Positions 35,805-44,584 of a DNA stretch of 64,000 bases are shown here, in pieces (the first letter of the stretch is position 1; each line of letters begins with the position of its first letter). This stretch comes from Aeromicrobium endophyticum (GTDB lineage: Bacteria > Actinomycetota > Actinomycetes > Propionibacteriales > Nocardioidaceae). A program made the position numbers and the translations under genes. The stretch covers positions 1-64,000 of the forward strand of contig NZ_QUBR01000003.1 of NCBI RefSeq assembly GCF_003586285.1. Reading direction: 5' to 3'. The notes under the pieces were generated by a model. The model searched no databases and was not told where the DNA came from. It was given only the letters and a program-made list of their open reading frames with translations.

Positions 35805-36878
35805 ATGAGTAGCAACACCAACGATGGAGCAGCACAGAACGACGCCCGAGCCGTCTGGTTCGTGGCGCCCCGAGAGGTCGAGCTCCGAAGCGAGCCGATC
35901 GGCGCGCCGGGTCCGGAGGACATCAACGTCCGCGCGATCACATCCCTGGTGAGTGCCGGCACCGAGATGAGCGTCTACCACGGGACGGCAGGCTCGAAGG
36001 ACGCCGTCGACCTGCCTACGACCGGGGGAAGCTTCCCCTTCCCGCTCAAGTTCGCGTACCAGATCGTCGGCGAGGTTGAGGAGGCCGGCGACCGGTCGGG
36101 GTTCTCTGTCGGCGATCGTGTGTTCGCCTATCATCCGCACCAGGAGCTCTTCACCATCGGCGGCACCTCGGGATTCGTCTTCCCGGTGCACGGGGAGGCG
36201 AGCGCCGAGCAGGCTGCCTTCACCAACCTGTACAGCGTCGCGTACAACGCGCTCCTGGACACGCCGGTCCGCATCGGCGACGTGGTCGTCGTCTCGGGCC
36301 TCGGCGTGATCGGCACGTTCTTGGCGCACCTGTGTCGAGCCGACGCTGGGACGCTCATCCTCGTCGACCCGATGCCCAGTCGTCGGGAGCGGGCCGCGTG
36401 GATCGGTGCCGATGCCGTCGTCTCGCCGGACGAGGCCGCTGCCGTCATCGAAGAGCTCTCCGCTGGGCGAGGCAATGATCTGTGGTTCGAGGCCAGCGGG
36501 GCGCCTGCTGCCCTGCAGTCGGCCGTCGACAACACAGGTCAGGAAGGGACTATCACCGTTGTGTCGTTCTACGGCAACAAGCCGGTGACCCTGCAGCTCG
36601 GGCTGCAGTTCCACTTCCGTCGTCAGCGGATCGTGAGCAGCCAGATCAGCTCGATCGGATCGGGGCTCCAGCCGCGGTGGGACTGGGTGCGCCGCTACGA
36701 CGTCGCCCAGAACAGGCTCGCGAGCTTCGACGTCGACAAGTTGGTCACGCATCGGGTGTCGATCGACGACGCGTCGGACGCCTACCGGCTGATCGACCAG
36801 CATGCCGACGAGACGCTGGCGGTGCTGCTCGACTATCCACGCATCCCTTCCTCTGCACGATCGACCCAAGGAGCATGA
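35805..36878 (+). CDS. MDR-family (zinc-binding-type) dehydrogenase
   Basis: A 357-residue medium-chain dehydrogenase with a GroES-like N-terminal domain and a Rossmann domain (VVVSGLGVIGTFLAHLCRA, about 165-183). The usual zinc motif GHE is replaced by FAYQIVGEVEEAG, so the catalytic zinc is probably not bound in the standard way, as in several sugar or BchC-like members. It should act on a polyol or hydroxy compound. ATG at 35805, 64 bases after the SDR gene. Confidence 0.82.
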   Translation: MSSNTNDGAAQNDARAVWFVAPREVELRSEPIGAPGPEDINVRAITSLVSAGTEMSVYHGTAGSKDAVDLPTTGGSFPFPLKFAYQIVGEVEEAGDRSGFSVGDRVFAYHPHQELFTIGGTSGFVFPVHGEASAEQAAFTNLYSVAYNALLDTPVRIGDVVVVSGLGVIGTFLAHLCRADAGTLILVDPMPSRRERAAWIGADAVVSPDEAAAVIEELSAGRGNDLWFEASGAPAALQSAVDNTGQEGTITVVSFYGNKPVTLQLGLQFHFRRQRIVSSQISSIGSGLQPRWDWVRRYDVAQNRLASFDVDKLVTHRVSIDDASDAYRLIDQHADETLAVLLDYPRIPSSARSTQGA

Positions 36879-36880
36879 CC

Positions 36881-37762
36881 ATGTCCTCCCACTCCCCGCT
36901 CTACTCCGTCTGCCCGCTGACCATGCCCGACACGACGTTCGAGGCGGACCTCGAGCTGGTGCGTGCGTCGGGCGCGTCCGGCATCGGCATCGCGGAGGGC
37001 AAGCTGCGCGACGGCGAGGACCGGGCGCAGCTGGCCGCGTTGAAGGCTTCCGGCTTGAGGGTCGCCGGAGGGATCCCGGCCAATCTCGCACCGCTCCCGC
37101 TGCGGCCTCCGGTCATGTACCCGGGGCCCGACGACCCGGCTGTCCGCATCGGCCTGCTGCGCGAGTCCGTCGAGCGACTGGCGGCCTTCGGCCCCGACTG
37201 CATCGTCGTCACGACCGGCTCGTCGGAGGGCTACTCGAAGGACGAGGCCTGGAGCATCGCGGCCGACGGCATCCGCGACGTCGCGCGGGTCGCCGCCGAC
37301 CTAGGGACCAGGCTTGCTGTGGAGGTCGTCCGCGGCGACCTGGGGTTCGATGCCTCCTTCGTCCGGACCTTGACCGAGGCGTCGGAGTTCATCGAGCTGG
37401 TGGGCGAGCCCTCCGTCGGTCTGTGCTACGACGTCTACCACGTCTGGGACTCTCCCGATCTCCTGCAGCAGACCGAGCAGCTCGCCGCCCAGACCTTCCT
37501 CGTCCAGGTCAGCGACTGGCCCGACCCGCCGCGCTCGCTCGCGGACCGCCGCATCCCGGGCGAAGGCATCATCGATCTGCCGGCGATCTTCGGCGCGCTC
37601 CAGCGTGGCGGCTACGACGGCTGGTACGAGCTCGAGATCTTCTCCGACGACGGCCGCTGGGGCGACGACTTCCCGGACTCGCTGTGGAAGCTGCCGCCGG
37701 CAGAGCTCCTGGACCGCAGCCAGCAGGCCTTCGACCTGCTGTGGGCGAAGCGAGCCCAGTGA
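36881..37762 (+). CDS. Sugar-phosphate isomerase/epimerase-like TIM barrel
   Basis: A 293-residue AP_endonuc_2-type TIM barrel. Metal-ligand candidates are Glu in LAVEVVRGDL, Asp/His in CYDVYHVWD, the QVSDWPDPP region and Glu in WYELEIFSDD near the end. Members isomerise sugars or keto-acids or cleave inosose-type compounds. The ATG at 36881 has AAGGAG seven bases upstream; the ATG at 36875 overlaps the preceding stop but lacks spacing. Confidence 0.82.
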   Translation: MSSHSPLYSVCPLTMPDTTFEADLELVRASGASGIGIAEGKLRDGEDRAQLAALKASGLRVAGGIPANLAPLPLRPPVMYPGPDDPAVRIGLLRESVERLAAFGPDCIVVTTGSSEGYSKDEAWSIAADGIRDVARVAADLGTRLAVEVVRGDLGFDASFVRTLTEASEFIELVGEPSVGLCYDVYHVWDSPDLLQQTEQLAAQTFLVQVSDWPDPPRSLADRRIPGEGIIDLPAIFGALQRGGYDGWYELEIFSDDGRWGDDFPDSLWKLPPAELLDRSQQAFDLLWAKRAQ

Positions 37763-37808
37763 GGTTCCGATCCTGATCGCGGTGCTCCACCGGGTGCATA
37801 CTGACTCG

Positions 37809-38666
37809 ATGGAGCGGTCCGACGTCGCCAAGGAGCTAGGACACTTCCTGCGCACCCGCCGCGAGCGCCTCGGTCCCGAGGGTGACGGCGGCAGCCGGCG
37901 TACCCAGGGCCTGCGTCGTGAGGAGGTCGCCGAGAACGCCGCGGTCAGCCGCGAGTACTACACGAAGCTCGAGCAGGGGCGCGCCCTCAACCCGTCACCG
38001 GAGGTGCTCGAGGCGGTGGCTGCGGCGCTGCTGCTGACGACCGACGAGGTCATGTACGTGCAGGACCTCGCGTCGCTGATGCGGGGTGGGGGCGTGTCGG
38101 ACCGGGCAGAGGCGGACGACGCACCTGACCAGGTGGGTTTTCGCCTGCTCGACGCCATCAGGGACCGTCCCGCCTGGGTGGTCGACCACCGGTTGGACAT
38201 CACGTCGTGGAACGACATGGCGTGTGAGCTGCTGGTCGACTTCGGGTCGCTGCCGCCGCAGCAACGCAACCTGTCGTGGTTGGTGTTCACGCATCCTGTG
38301 GTGCGATCGCGGTGCGTGGAGTGGGGTGACGTCGCACGTCAGAACGTCGCGCTCCTCCGGGGCGGTGCCGGACGTCATCCGAACGACCCGCGCATCGCTC
38401 AGCTGGTGGGCGAGCTGACCGAGCGAAGCAGCTCCTTCGCTCGGTTGTGGGCCTCGCACGACGTGCTGGGCAGGAACTTCGGATCCCGCGCCTTCGAGCA
38501 CCCTCGCGCCGGCCGATTCGAGGTGGCCTACGACGCCCTGCGCCTCCCCGGGCCTTCGGATCGTCATCTGACGGTGTACTCCGCTCGCGACGCAGTCGGG
38601 GAGCAGGCGCTGCGGGTGATGAGGTCGATCTGCGACGCGTCCGAGATGGCCGCTTCGCACCGTTGA
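37809..38666 (+). CDS. XRE-family regulator with MmyB-like ligand domain
   Basis: A 285-residue regulator: helix-turn-helix (about 7-75, containing GLRREEVAENAAVSREYYTKLEQG) and a MmyB-like ligand-binding domain (about 100-270, containing VVDHRLDITSWNDMACELLVDF). MmyB domains are related to PAS folds and may bind fatty acids or other small ligands. As the only regulator gene in the island it is the best candidate to act at the four shared promoter elements. It ends 22 bases before copy B. Confidence 0.9.
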   Translation: MERSDVAKELGHFLRTRRERLGPEGDGGSRRTQGLRREEVAENAAVSREYYTKLEQGRALNPSPEVLEAVAAALLLTTDEVMYVQDLASLMRGGGVSDRAEADDAPDQVGFRLLDAIRDRPAWVVDHRLDITSWNDMACELLVDFGSLPPQQRNLSWLVFTHPVVRSRCVEWGDVARQNVALLRGGAGRHPNDPRIAQLVGELTERSSSFARLWASHDVLGRNFGSRAFEHPRAGRFEVAYDALRLPGPSDRHLTVYSARDAVGEQALRVMRSICDASEMAASHR

Positions 38667-38688
38667 GCTTCACCTGACGTCCGCGCCG

Positions 38689-38737
38689 TGGGTGGTCCTG
38701 TCAGGGTGTGGCTCACGTCTCACGGAGCGCCTTACGG
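38689..38737 (+). promoter_or_regulatory. Regulon promoter, copy B (CocE gene)
   Basis: TGGGTGGTCC, TCAGGGTGTGG and TTACGG at 38732 keep the same spacing as copies A, C and D. About 145 bases of leader follow before the CocE start; nothing else was recognised in it. Confidence 0.72.
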
Positions 38738-38882
38738 TGGCGCTTGGTCCAGGTCGAATCCTCGACGGACGTTCACCATCGATCCGAAGTTGGTCCCCGC
38801 TCCGTCCGGCCACTGCGTTCTCGCAGGCCGGCGCTCCACGGCGACTCGCGGCCTTCTCGGCGCACTCACGAAGGACATCCCC

Positions 38883-40649
38883 ATGGTTTCAACCGTAGGT
38901 TCAGCTCGTCGCGGCGACGAGAACGTCGTCCAGGCGGACGGGATGCAGATCGAGTACGACGTGCCCATCCCGATGTCCGACGGGACGATCCTGCGAGCCA
39001 ATGTGTTCCGGCCGATCGGCGACGGCGAGTTCCCCGTGCTGATGAGCTACGGGCCCTACGGCAAGGACCTGCCGTTCCAGGACGCCTACCCCAGGCAGTT
39101 CGACGCGATGGTCAAGGCACACCCGGAGATCGCAGTGGGGACGACCGGCAAGCACCAGGTCTGGGAGCTGGCTGACCCGGAGCGCTGGGTGCCGCTCGGC
39201 TACGCCCTGGTCCGCGTGGACGCGCGGGGATCGGGTCGCTCACCCGGCTTCATCGACAGCTTCGCGTCGCAGGAGACCCGTGACTTCTACGAGTGCATCG
39301 AGTGGGGCGGGACGCAACCGTGGTCGAACGGCAAGGTCGGTCTGAGCGGCATCTCGTACTACGCCATCAACCAGTGGGCCGTCGCCGCTCTGCAGCCGCC
39401 TCACCTTGCTGCGATCTGCCCCTGGGAGGGCATGGTCGACTGGTATCGCGACGCCAACTACCACGGAGGAATCCCCAGCTCGTTCTTCCCGCGGCTGTAC
39501 GGCGTCCAGATCGAGACCGTGCAGCACGGCCTGGGGACCCGGGGGCAGAAGAACGAGCGCCTGGGCGTGCTCGTCTCGGGTGATGTCGACCTCGGCGAGG
39601 ACGAGCTCGGCGCACGTCGAGCCGACGTCGCCCAGGAGCTGCGCCAGCATCCCTTCATCGACTCGTACTGGCGGGACCGGAGCGCCGATCTCTCCAAGGT
39701 CCACGTGCCCGTGCTGTCGGCGGGCAACTGGGGCGGGCAGGCGCTGCACCTGCGCGGCAACATCGCCGGCTTCGTCGAGTCGGCCTCGGAGCAGAAGTGG
39801 TTGGAGGTCCACGGGGAGGCTCACTGGACCCTCTACTACTCGGACTACGGGGTCGACCTGCAGCGCCGGTTCTTCGACTACTTCCTCAAGGACGAGGGGG
39901 ACTGGTCGCACGAGCAGCCACCGGTCTCGCTGAACATCCGCCACCCCGACGAGACGTTCGAGCTCCGGGCAGAGCAGGAGTGGCCCATCGCCCGGACCGA
40001 CTGGACCACCTACTACCTCGACGCGGCAGACAACGCGCTGTCTCTCGACCCGCGTCCTCAGCCGTCCGAGATCACGTACGAGCCCTTCGGTCCCGGCGTG
40101 ACCCTGCTGACGCCCGCCTTCGAGGAGGCCACGGAGATCACCGGGCCCGTAGCTGCGAAGCTCTTCGTCTCGTCGGAGAGCGAGGACACCGACCTCTTTC
40201 TGGTGCTGCACCTCATCGACCCGGATGGCGCCGAGGTGCTCTTCGAGGGCGCGACCGAGCCGAGGCATCCTCTCTCGCAGGGGTGGCTCCGTGCTTCTCA
40301 CCGGGCACTGGACTCTGCGAGGAGTCTGCCCTACCAACCGGTGCATCCGCACGACGCGGCGGTTCCGCTCGTGCCCGGTGAGACGTACGAGCTCGACGTG
40401 GAGATCTGGCCCACCTGCATCGTCGTCCCGCCTGGGTGCAGGATCGCCCTCAGCGTCCTCGGTCGGGACTTCGACCACGGACGGGAAGGCCTCCCGACGG
40501 CCTATGGTGTCGAGATGCGAGGGTCGGGCGTCAACGTCCACGACGACCCGGTGGCGCGGTCGGCAGACGTCTACAACCGCCCGGTGACGCTGAGGTCGGG
40601 CGGGGCCCACCCTTCGTATCTGCTTCTCCCGGTGGTTCCGCCTGCCTGA
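38883..40649 (+). CDS. CocE/NonD-family hydrolase (first copy)
   Basis: A 588-residue alpha/beta hydrolase with the C-terminal jelly-roll (X-Pro dipeptidyl-peptidase C) domain from about residue 350. The likely nucleophile is Ser158 in GLSGISYYA, with the oxyanion region VRVDARGSGRS and a later His in HGEAHW. CocE members cleave esters or amides such as cocaine or beta-lactam-like side chains. The longer frame from 38688 reads through promoter B, so the ATG at 38883 with GAAGGA upstream was chosen. Probably cytosolic. Confidence 0.88.
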   Translation: MVSTVGSARRGDENVVQADGMQIEYDVPIPMSDGTILRANVFRPIGDGEFPVLMSYGPYGKDLPFQDAYPRQFDAMVKAHPEIAVGTTGKHQVWELADPERWVPLGYALVRVDARGSGRSPGFIDSFASQETRDFYECIEWGGTQPWSNGKVGLSGISYYAINQWAVAALQPPHLAAICPWEGMVDWYRDANYHGGIPSSFFPRLYGVQIETVQHGLGTRGQKNERLGVLVSGDVDLGEDELGARRADVAQELRQHPFIDSYWRDRSADLSKVHVPVLSAGNWGGQALHLRGNIAGFVESASEQKWLEVHGEAHWTLYYSDYGVDLQRRFFDYFLKDEGDWSHEQPPVSLNIRHPDETFELRAEQEWPIARTDWTTYYLDAADNALSLDPRPQPSEITYEPFGPGVTLLTPAFEEATEITGPVAAKLFVSSESEDTDLFLVLHLIDPDGAEVLFEGATEPRHPLSQGWLRASHRALDSARSLPYQPVHPHDAAVPLVPGETYELDVEIWPTCIVVPPGCRIALSVLGRDFDHGREGLPTAYGVEMRGSGVNVHDDPVARSADVYNRPVTLRSGGAHPSYLLLPVVPPA

Positions 40650-40680
40650 CGGGCGCGCACCCGCGCTGCTCCGTGATCTC

Positions 40681-40712
40681 GCGCCATCGTCGGCAACTGT
40701 CGACGGTGGCGC
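40681..40712 (+). terminator. Hairpin after the first CocE gene
   Basis: GCGCCATCGTCG pairs with CGACGGTGGCGC around eight bases, with one G-T pair in a 12-pair stem. It separates the CocE unit from promoter C. Confidence 0.65.
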
Positions 40713-40739
40713 GACGTCGTTGGATCCTCGGACGAAACG

Positions 40740-40788
40740 TGGGTGGCTCTCGCAGGGTGTGGTTGAGATCACATCGGCGCTCTAACGT
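40740..40788 (+). promoter_or_regulatory. Regulon promoter, copy C (ABC importer)
   Basis: TGGGTGGCTC, GCAGGGTGTGG and TAACGT at 40783 keep the spacing of the other copies. The transporter gene starts 75 bases after the -10 box. Confidence 0.75.
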
Positions 40789-40863
40789 CCCTGTGACGAG
40801 TCAACAGGAGTTGATCCTCGCGCCAGGGCCGTCTCGGGGTGCCCCCACGATCTAGGAGCAAGA

Positions 40864-41922
40864 ATGAGTCACTTCCCAGGCAAGCCGCGCCTCGTGAGCC
40901 GAGCGGCCGTCGCAGGCGCCCTCGTCGTCCTGAGCCTGACGGGATGTGCCGCGACCTCGGACGGCGGGGGAGCCGCTGCGAAGGGCGACGCCGACAGCAA
41001 GGTCAACGTGGCCGTGCTCAACTGCACGGCTGCCCCGTACTGCGTGGCGGGCAACGACGCCCTGACCGGTGAGACGGCCACGCTCGGCGTCAAGGCCAAG
41101 ATGTACGACGCCGTGTTCGACCCCGCGAAGACGGTCTCCTCGTGCAAAGACGCGATCGCGTCCCGCAAGTACAACGTCATGGTGATCAACTCGGCCATCC
41201 CCTCGGCGAGCGTCGCCTGCGCGACGGCGGCGAAGGCCGCCGGCGTCCCGGTCATCGGGATGTTCGGTCCGATCGGCACGGACACTGCCCATGCCGAGCC
41301 GACCACGCCCGGCGTGCTGTCGCAGGTCCTCGTCCCCCTCGACACGCAGGTGGACACCCTGATCGACGACATCGTCGTCCCGGCTTGCGCGAACAAGAAT
41401 CCGTGCGAGATCGGCTGGCTCAGAACCACCAAGAGCCTCCCGCAGGGCGACGCGATCATCGACAAGAAGCTCAGCGCAGCACTCAAGGTGCACACCAACT
41501 TGAAGCTCGTCGGCGAGGTCTCGTCGGAGACCGAGGTCGGAGCTGCCGTCACTGCCACGAAGACCTTCCTGCAGAAGGACCCAGGCCTCGACCTCATCCT
41601 GTCCTACGCGACTCAGGGGACCTCGGGCGCGATCACCGCGTTGAAGGCCGAGGGCAAGGCGCCGGGCGAGGATGTCCTCATCGCCACGGCCGGCGGCAGC
41701 CAGGACGTCATGGCCGCCATGCGACGCGGCGAGGTCTACGGCACCATCGTCAACCTGCCTGCCACGGAGATGAAGATCGCTGTCGGACTCGCCGCGGACG
41801 TCGTGCGCGGCAAGAAGATCCCCACCTCCGTTGACCCCCTCGAGTCCGCCGGTCTTCCGCGAGCCATCACCCAGACGAACCTCAAGGACTTCCCCGACTT
41901 CGAGGGCGAGTACACCCAGTGA
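40864..41922 (+). CDS. Sugar-type ABC transporter substrate-binding lipoprotein
   Basis: A 352-residue lipoprotein with a signal peptide ending LTGC and a periplasmic-binding-protein type I fold (RbsB-like): VAVLNCTAAPYCVAGND, VMVINSAIPSASVAC and a second lobe with DLILSYATQGTSGAITAL and VLIATAGGSQDVMAAM. Four cysteines in the mature part (in NCTAAPYC, SSCKD, VACATA and PACANKNPC) may form disulfides. Ligand unknown. It heads a coupled importer operon. Confidence 0.88.
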   Translation: MSHFPGKPRLVSRAAVAGALVVLSLTGCAATSDGGGAAAKGDADSKVNVAVLNCTAAPYCVAGNDALTGETATLGVKAKMYDAVFDPAKTVSSCKDAIASRKYNVMVINSAIPSASVACATAAKAAGVPVIGMFGPIGTDTAHAEPTTPGVLSQVLVPLDTQVDTLIDDIVVPACANKNPCEIGWLRTTKSLPQGDAIIDKKLSAALKVHTNLKLVGEVSSETEVGAAVTATKTFLQKDPGLDLILSYATQGTSGAITALKAEGKAPGEDVLIATAGGSQDVMAAMRRGEVYGTIVNLPATEMKIAVGLAADVVRGKKIPTSVDPLESAGLPRAITQTNLKDFPDFEGEYTQ

Positions 41923-43469
41923 ATGTCGACACCGTGCTCGACGCTGCGAGCGAGCGGTCCTCGGTCGCCCACCGGGGGCTGGCGCTCACCGTCGAGGGGA
42001 TCGAGAAGAGGTACGGAGCGATCCACGCGCTCAAGGGCGTCTCGTTGTCCATCGAGGCCGGCGAGGTGCGTGGTCTGGTGGGTGAGAACGGCGCCGGCAA
42101 GTCGACCCTGGGCAAGATCGTGGCAGGAGTGGTCGCTCCCGACGCCGGAGAGATGTGGGTGGACGGCGATCCTCTTCGTCTTCGCAGCGCCGCGGACGCC
42201 TTGGCACACGGCATCTCGATCGTGGCCCAAGAGCTGGCGGTGGTGCCCCACCTGACCGTCGCCGAGAACGTCATGCTGGGCCGCGAACCCCGCCGCGGAC
42301 TCGCTGTCGACCACAAGGAGCTGCGGTCACGGTTCCTGGAGCTGAGCGAGCAGGTCGGGTTCTCGCTCGACCCTGGGGCGCGCCTGGGCACGCTTCGCAA
42401 GAGCGAGCAGCAGAAGGCAGAGATCCTGCGGGCCGTGGCCCGGGACGCACGCCTGATCGTCATGGACGAGCCGACGGCCGCCCTGAGCTCCGACGAGGCG
42501 CGACAGCTCGTCGCGGCGACACGCCGACTGGCCGCCGAGGGTCGCACGATCGTGTTCGTGTCGCATCACCTCGACGAGGTCCTGGCGGTCTGCGACAACA
42601 TCACCGTCCTGCGCGACGGGCGGTTCGTCCGGACCGGTCCGTCCGAGTCGGAGACCGCTGACTCCCTCGTCACGTCGATGCTGGGCCAGCACCTCGCGTC
42701 CGAGTACCCGGTCAAGTCCACGCCGAGTCGTACCGGGACGCCTGCGCTGAAGGTCGCCGAGCTGAGCTCGTCGACGGGGCTGCGAGACGTGAATTTCGAG
42801 ATCTGGCCCGGGGAGGTGGTCGGGATCGCAGGCCTCGTGGGAAGCGGGCGCAGCGAGCTGGCACGGGCGGTCTTCGGCGCGGATGCGCACGACGGCGTCG
42901 TCCAGATCGACGGCGAGCGGACCCGCATCACGTCGGTGCGCGCGGCGATCGATGCCGGCATCGCCATGCTGCCCGAGAACCGCAAGGAGCTCGGTCTGCT
43001 GCTGGAACGGTCGGTCACCGAGAACATCAGCATCCCCCGGCTGAGCAGCCTCACCCGATTCTCCCGGGTGAGCAGGAGCGCCGAGCGGCAATCGGTCGGC
43101 GCCATGCTGGAGAAGGTCGGCGTCCGCGCATCGGCCGCGGATGCCCCGGTCGGGACGCTCTCGGGCGGCAACCAGCAGAAGGTCATGTTCGCGAAGTGGC
43201 TCATGACGTCGCCGAGGATCTTCATCGCGGACGAGCCGAGCCAGGGCGTGGATGTCGGCGCCAGGGCGCGCATCTATGAGCTCATCGCCGAGATGGCCCA
43301 GCAAGGCATGGCCGTGCTGATCATCTCCTCGGAGCTCGAAGAGGTCATCGGGTTGGCACATCGTGTGCTGGTCATGAGGAAGGGACAGATCGTGAGCGAG
43401 CTCGCCGACGAGTCGGTGCAGGCAGAGACCATCTTGGGACACGCGTTCGGAACGGCGGCCGCATCATGA
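41919..43469 (+). CDS. Sugar-type ABC transporter ATPase, two-domain (RbsA/MglA type)
   Basis: A 516-residue fused double ATPase. The first domain has Walker A GENGAGKST and Walker B LIVMDEPTAALS, with the degenerate signature LRKSEQQKAEI. The second has the typical degenerate Walker A GLVGSGRSE, signature LSGGNQQKV and FIADEPSQGVD. This pattern is normal for the CUT2 class. The GTG start overlaps the preceding stop. Confidence 0.94.
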   Translation: MNVDTVLDAASERSSVAHRGLALTVEGIEKRYGAIHALKGVSLSIEAGEVRGLVGENGAGKSTLGKIVAGVVAPDAGEMWVDGDPLRLRSAADALAHGISIVAQELAVVPHLTVAENVMLGREPRRGLAVDHKELRSRFLELSEQVGFSLDPGARLGTLRKSEQQKAEILRAVARDARLIVMDEPTAALSSDEARQLVAATRRLAAEGRTIVFVSHHLDEVLAVCDNITVLRDGRFVRTGPSESETADSLVTSMLGQHLASEYPVKSTPSRTGTPALKVAELSSSTGLRDVNFEIWPGEVVGIAGLVGSGRSELARAVFGADAHDGVVQIDGERTRITSVRAAIDAGIAMLPENRKELGLLLERSVTENISIPRLSSLTRFSRVSRSAERQSVGAMLEKVGVRASAADAPVGTLSGGNQQKVMFAKWLMTSPRIFIADEPSQGVDVGARARIYELIAEMAQQGMAVLIISSELEEVIGLAHRVLVMRKGQIVSELADESVQAETILGHAFGTAAAS

Positions 43470-44452
43470 CCGTCGACCAGGACCGCGTCGAGCTGCGCGC
43501 AGCGCATCAGAAGATCCTCCGAGACGTCTCGCCGGCCAAGGTGGCCAGGGAGTACGCCGTCCTCCTGCTGTCGGTGCTCCTGTTCCTCTACCTGTCGTTC
43601 GCGGCCGACAACTTCTTCACCGCCGTGAACCTGCGCAACGTCGCCAGCCAGTCGGCCATCCTCGGCATCATGGCCAGCGCGGCGACCCTGCTGATCGTGG
43701 CCGGCAACTTCGACCTGTCGGTGGGTGCGATCTTCGCAGCCTCTGGAATCGTCACGGTGCTGGTCGTCGAGAGCTCGTCGATGCCCGTCGGAGTGGCTGC
43801 GGGTCTGCTCACCGGAATGGTCCTGGGCCTGCTCAACGGCGTGATCGTCACCCGATTCGGCGTGAACTCGTTCATCGCGACCCTGGCCTCGAGCCTGGTC
43901 ATCGGCGGCGTGATCCTGGTGATCACCGGCGGCGAGAACACCGACACGACCAACATCTCCTTCATCACCATGTCTGCTCGCCAGTTCCTGGGACTCGACC
44001 TGATGACCTGGGTGTTCATCGTCTGGGCGCTCCTGCTCGGCTACGTGCTGGCCCGATCGATCTACGGCCGCTACATGTACGCGGCGGGAGGCAGTGCCGT
44101 CGCCGCTCAGCTCTCCGGCGTCTCGGTGACCGGCATCCGGACGGCGACGTTCGTCGTGAGCGGACTCGGCGCCGCGATCGCGGGCATCCTGTCGGCATCG
44201 CAGTCCGGGAGCGTCCCGGTCACCGCAGGCTCGAACCTCGTGCTCATCAGCATCGCCGCCGTGGTCGTGGGAGGCACCAGCATCTGGGGAGGGGACGGTG
44301 CGGTGTGGAGGACGGTGGTCGGGGTCGTCTTCCTCTCCCTCATCGACAACGGCTTCAACCTGCTCGACCTGGATCCGCTGTACGGGAACATCGTCTACGG
44401 AAGCATCATCCTGGTCGCCGCGGCCATCGACGCCCAGGCTCGGCGTCGATGA
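43466..44452 (+). CDS. Sugar-type ABC transporter permease (RbsC-like)
   Basis: A 328-residue CUT2-class permease with about nine or ten helices. It contains NFDLSVGAIFAASG, GVNSFIATLASSL and VVVGGTSIWGGDGAVWRT. A single permease gene implies a homodimer. It overlaps the ATPase stop (ATGA) and ends the importer operon. Confidence 0.93.
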   Translation: MTVDQDRVELRAAHQKILRDVSPAKVAREYAVLLLSVLLFLYLSFAADNFFTAVNLRNVASQSAILGIMASAATLLIVAGNFDLSVGAIFAASGIVTVLVVESSSMPVGVAAGLLTGMVLGLLNGVIVTRFGVNSFIATLASSLVIGGVILVITGGENTDTTNISFITMSARQFLGLDLMTWVFIVWALLLGYVLARSIYGRYMYAAGGSAVAAQLSGVSVTGIRTATFVVSGLGAAIAGILSASQSGSVPVTAGSNLVLISIAAVVVGGTSIWGGDGAVWRTVVGVVFLSLIDNGFNLLDLDPLYGNIVYGSIILVAAAIDAQARRR

Positions 44453-44474
44453 CGCCCGCGCTGTCGAGGCGACC

Positions 44475-44523
44475 TGGGTGGCTCCATCAGGGTGTGGTTG
44501 GCGGCCAACGGGAGCCGTACGTT
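44475..44523 (+). promoter_or_regulatory. Regulon promoter, copy D (MBL-E2 operon)
   Basis: TGGGTGGCTC, TCAGGGTGTGG and TACGTT at 44518 again keep the fixed spacing. The first gene of the six-gene operon begins 62 bases after the -10 box. Confidence 0.75.
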
Positions 44524-44584
44524 CGGAGAGGCCAGCACGGCCACTGCGCCGCGTCGCTGCGGACAGGACCGGAAGGACTCCCAC

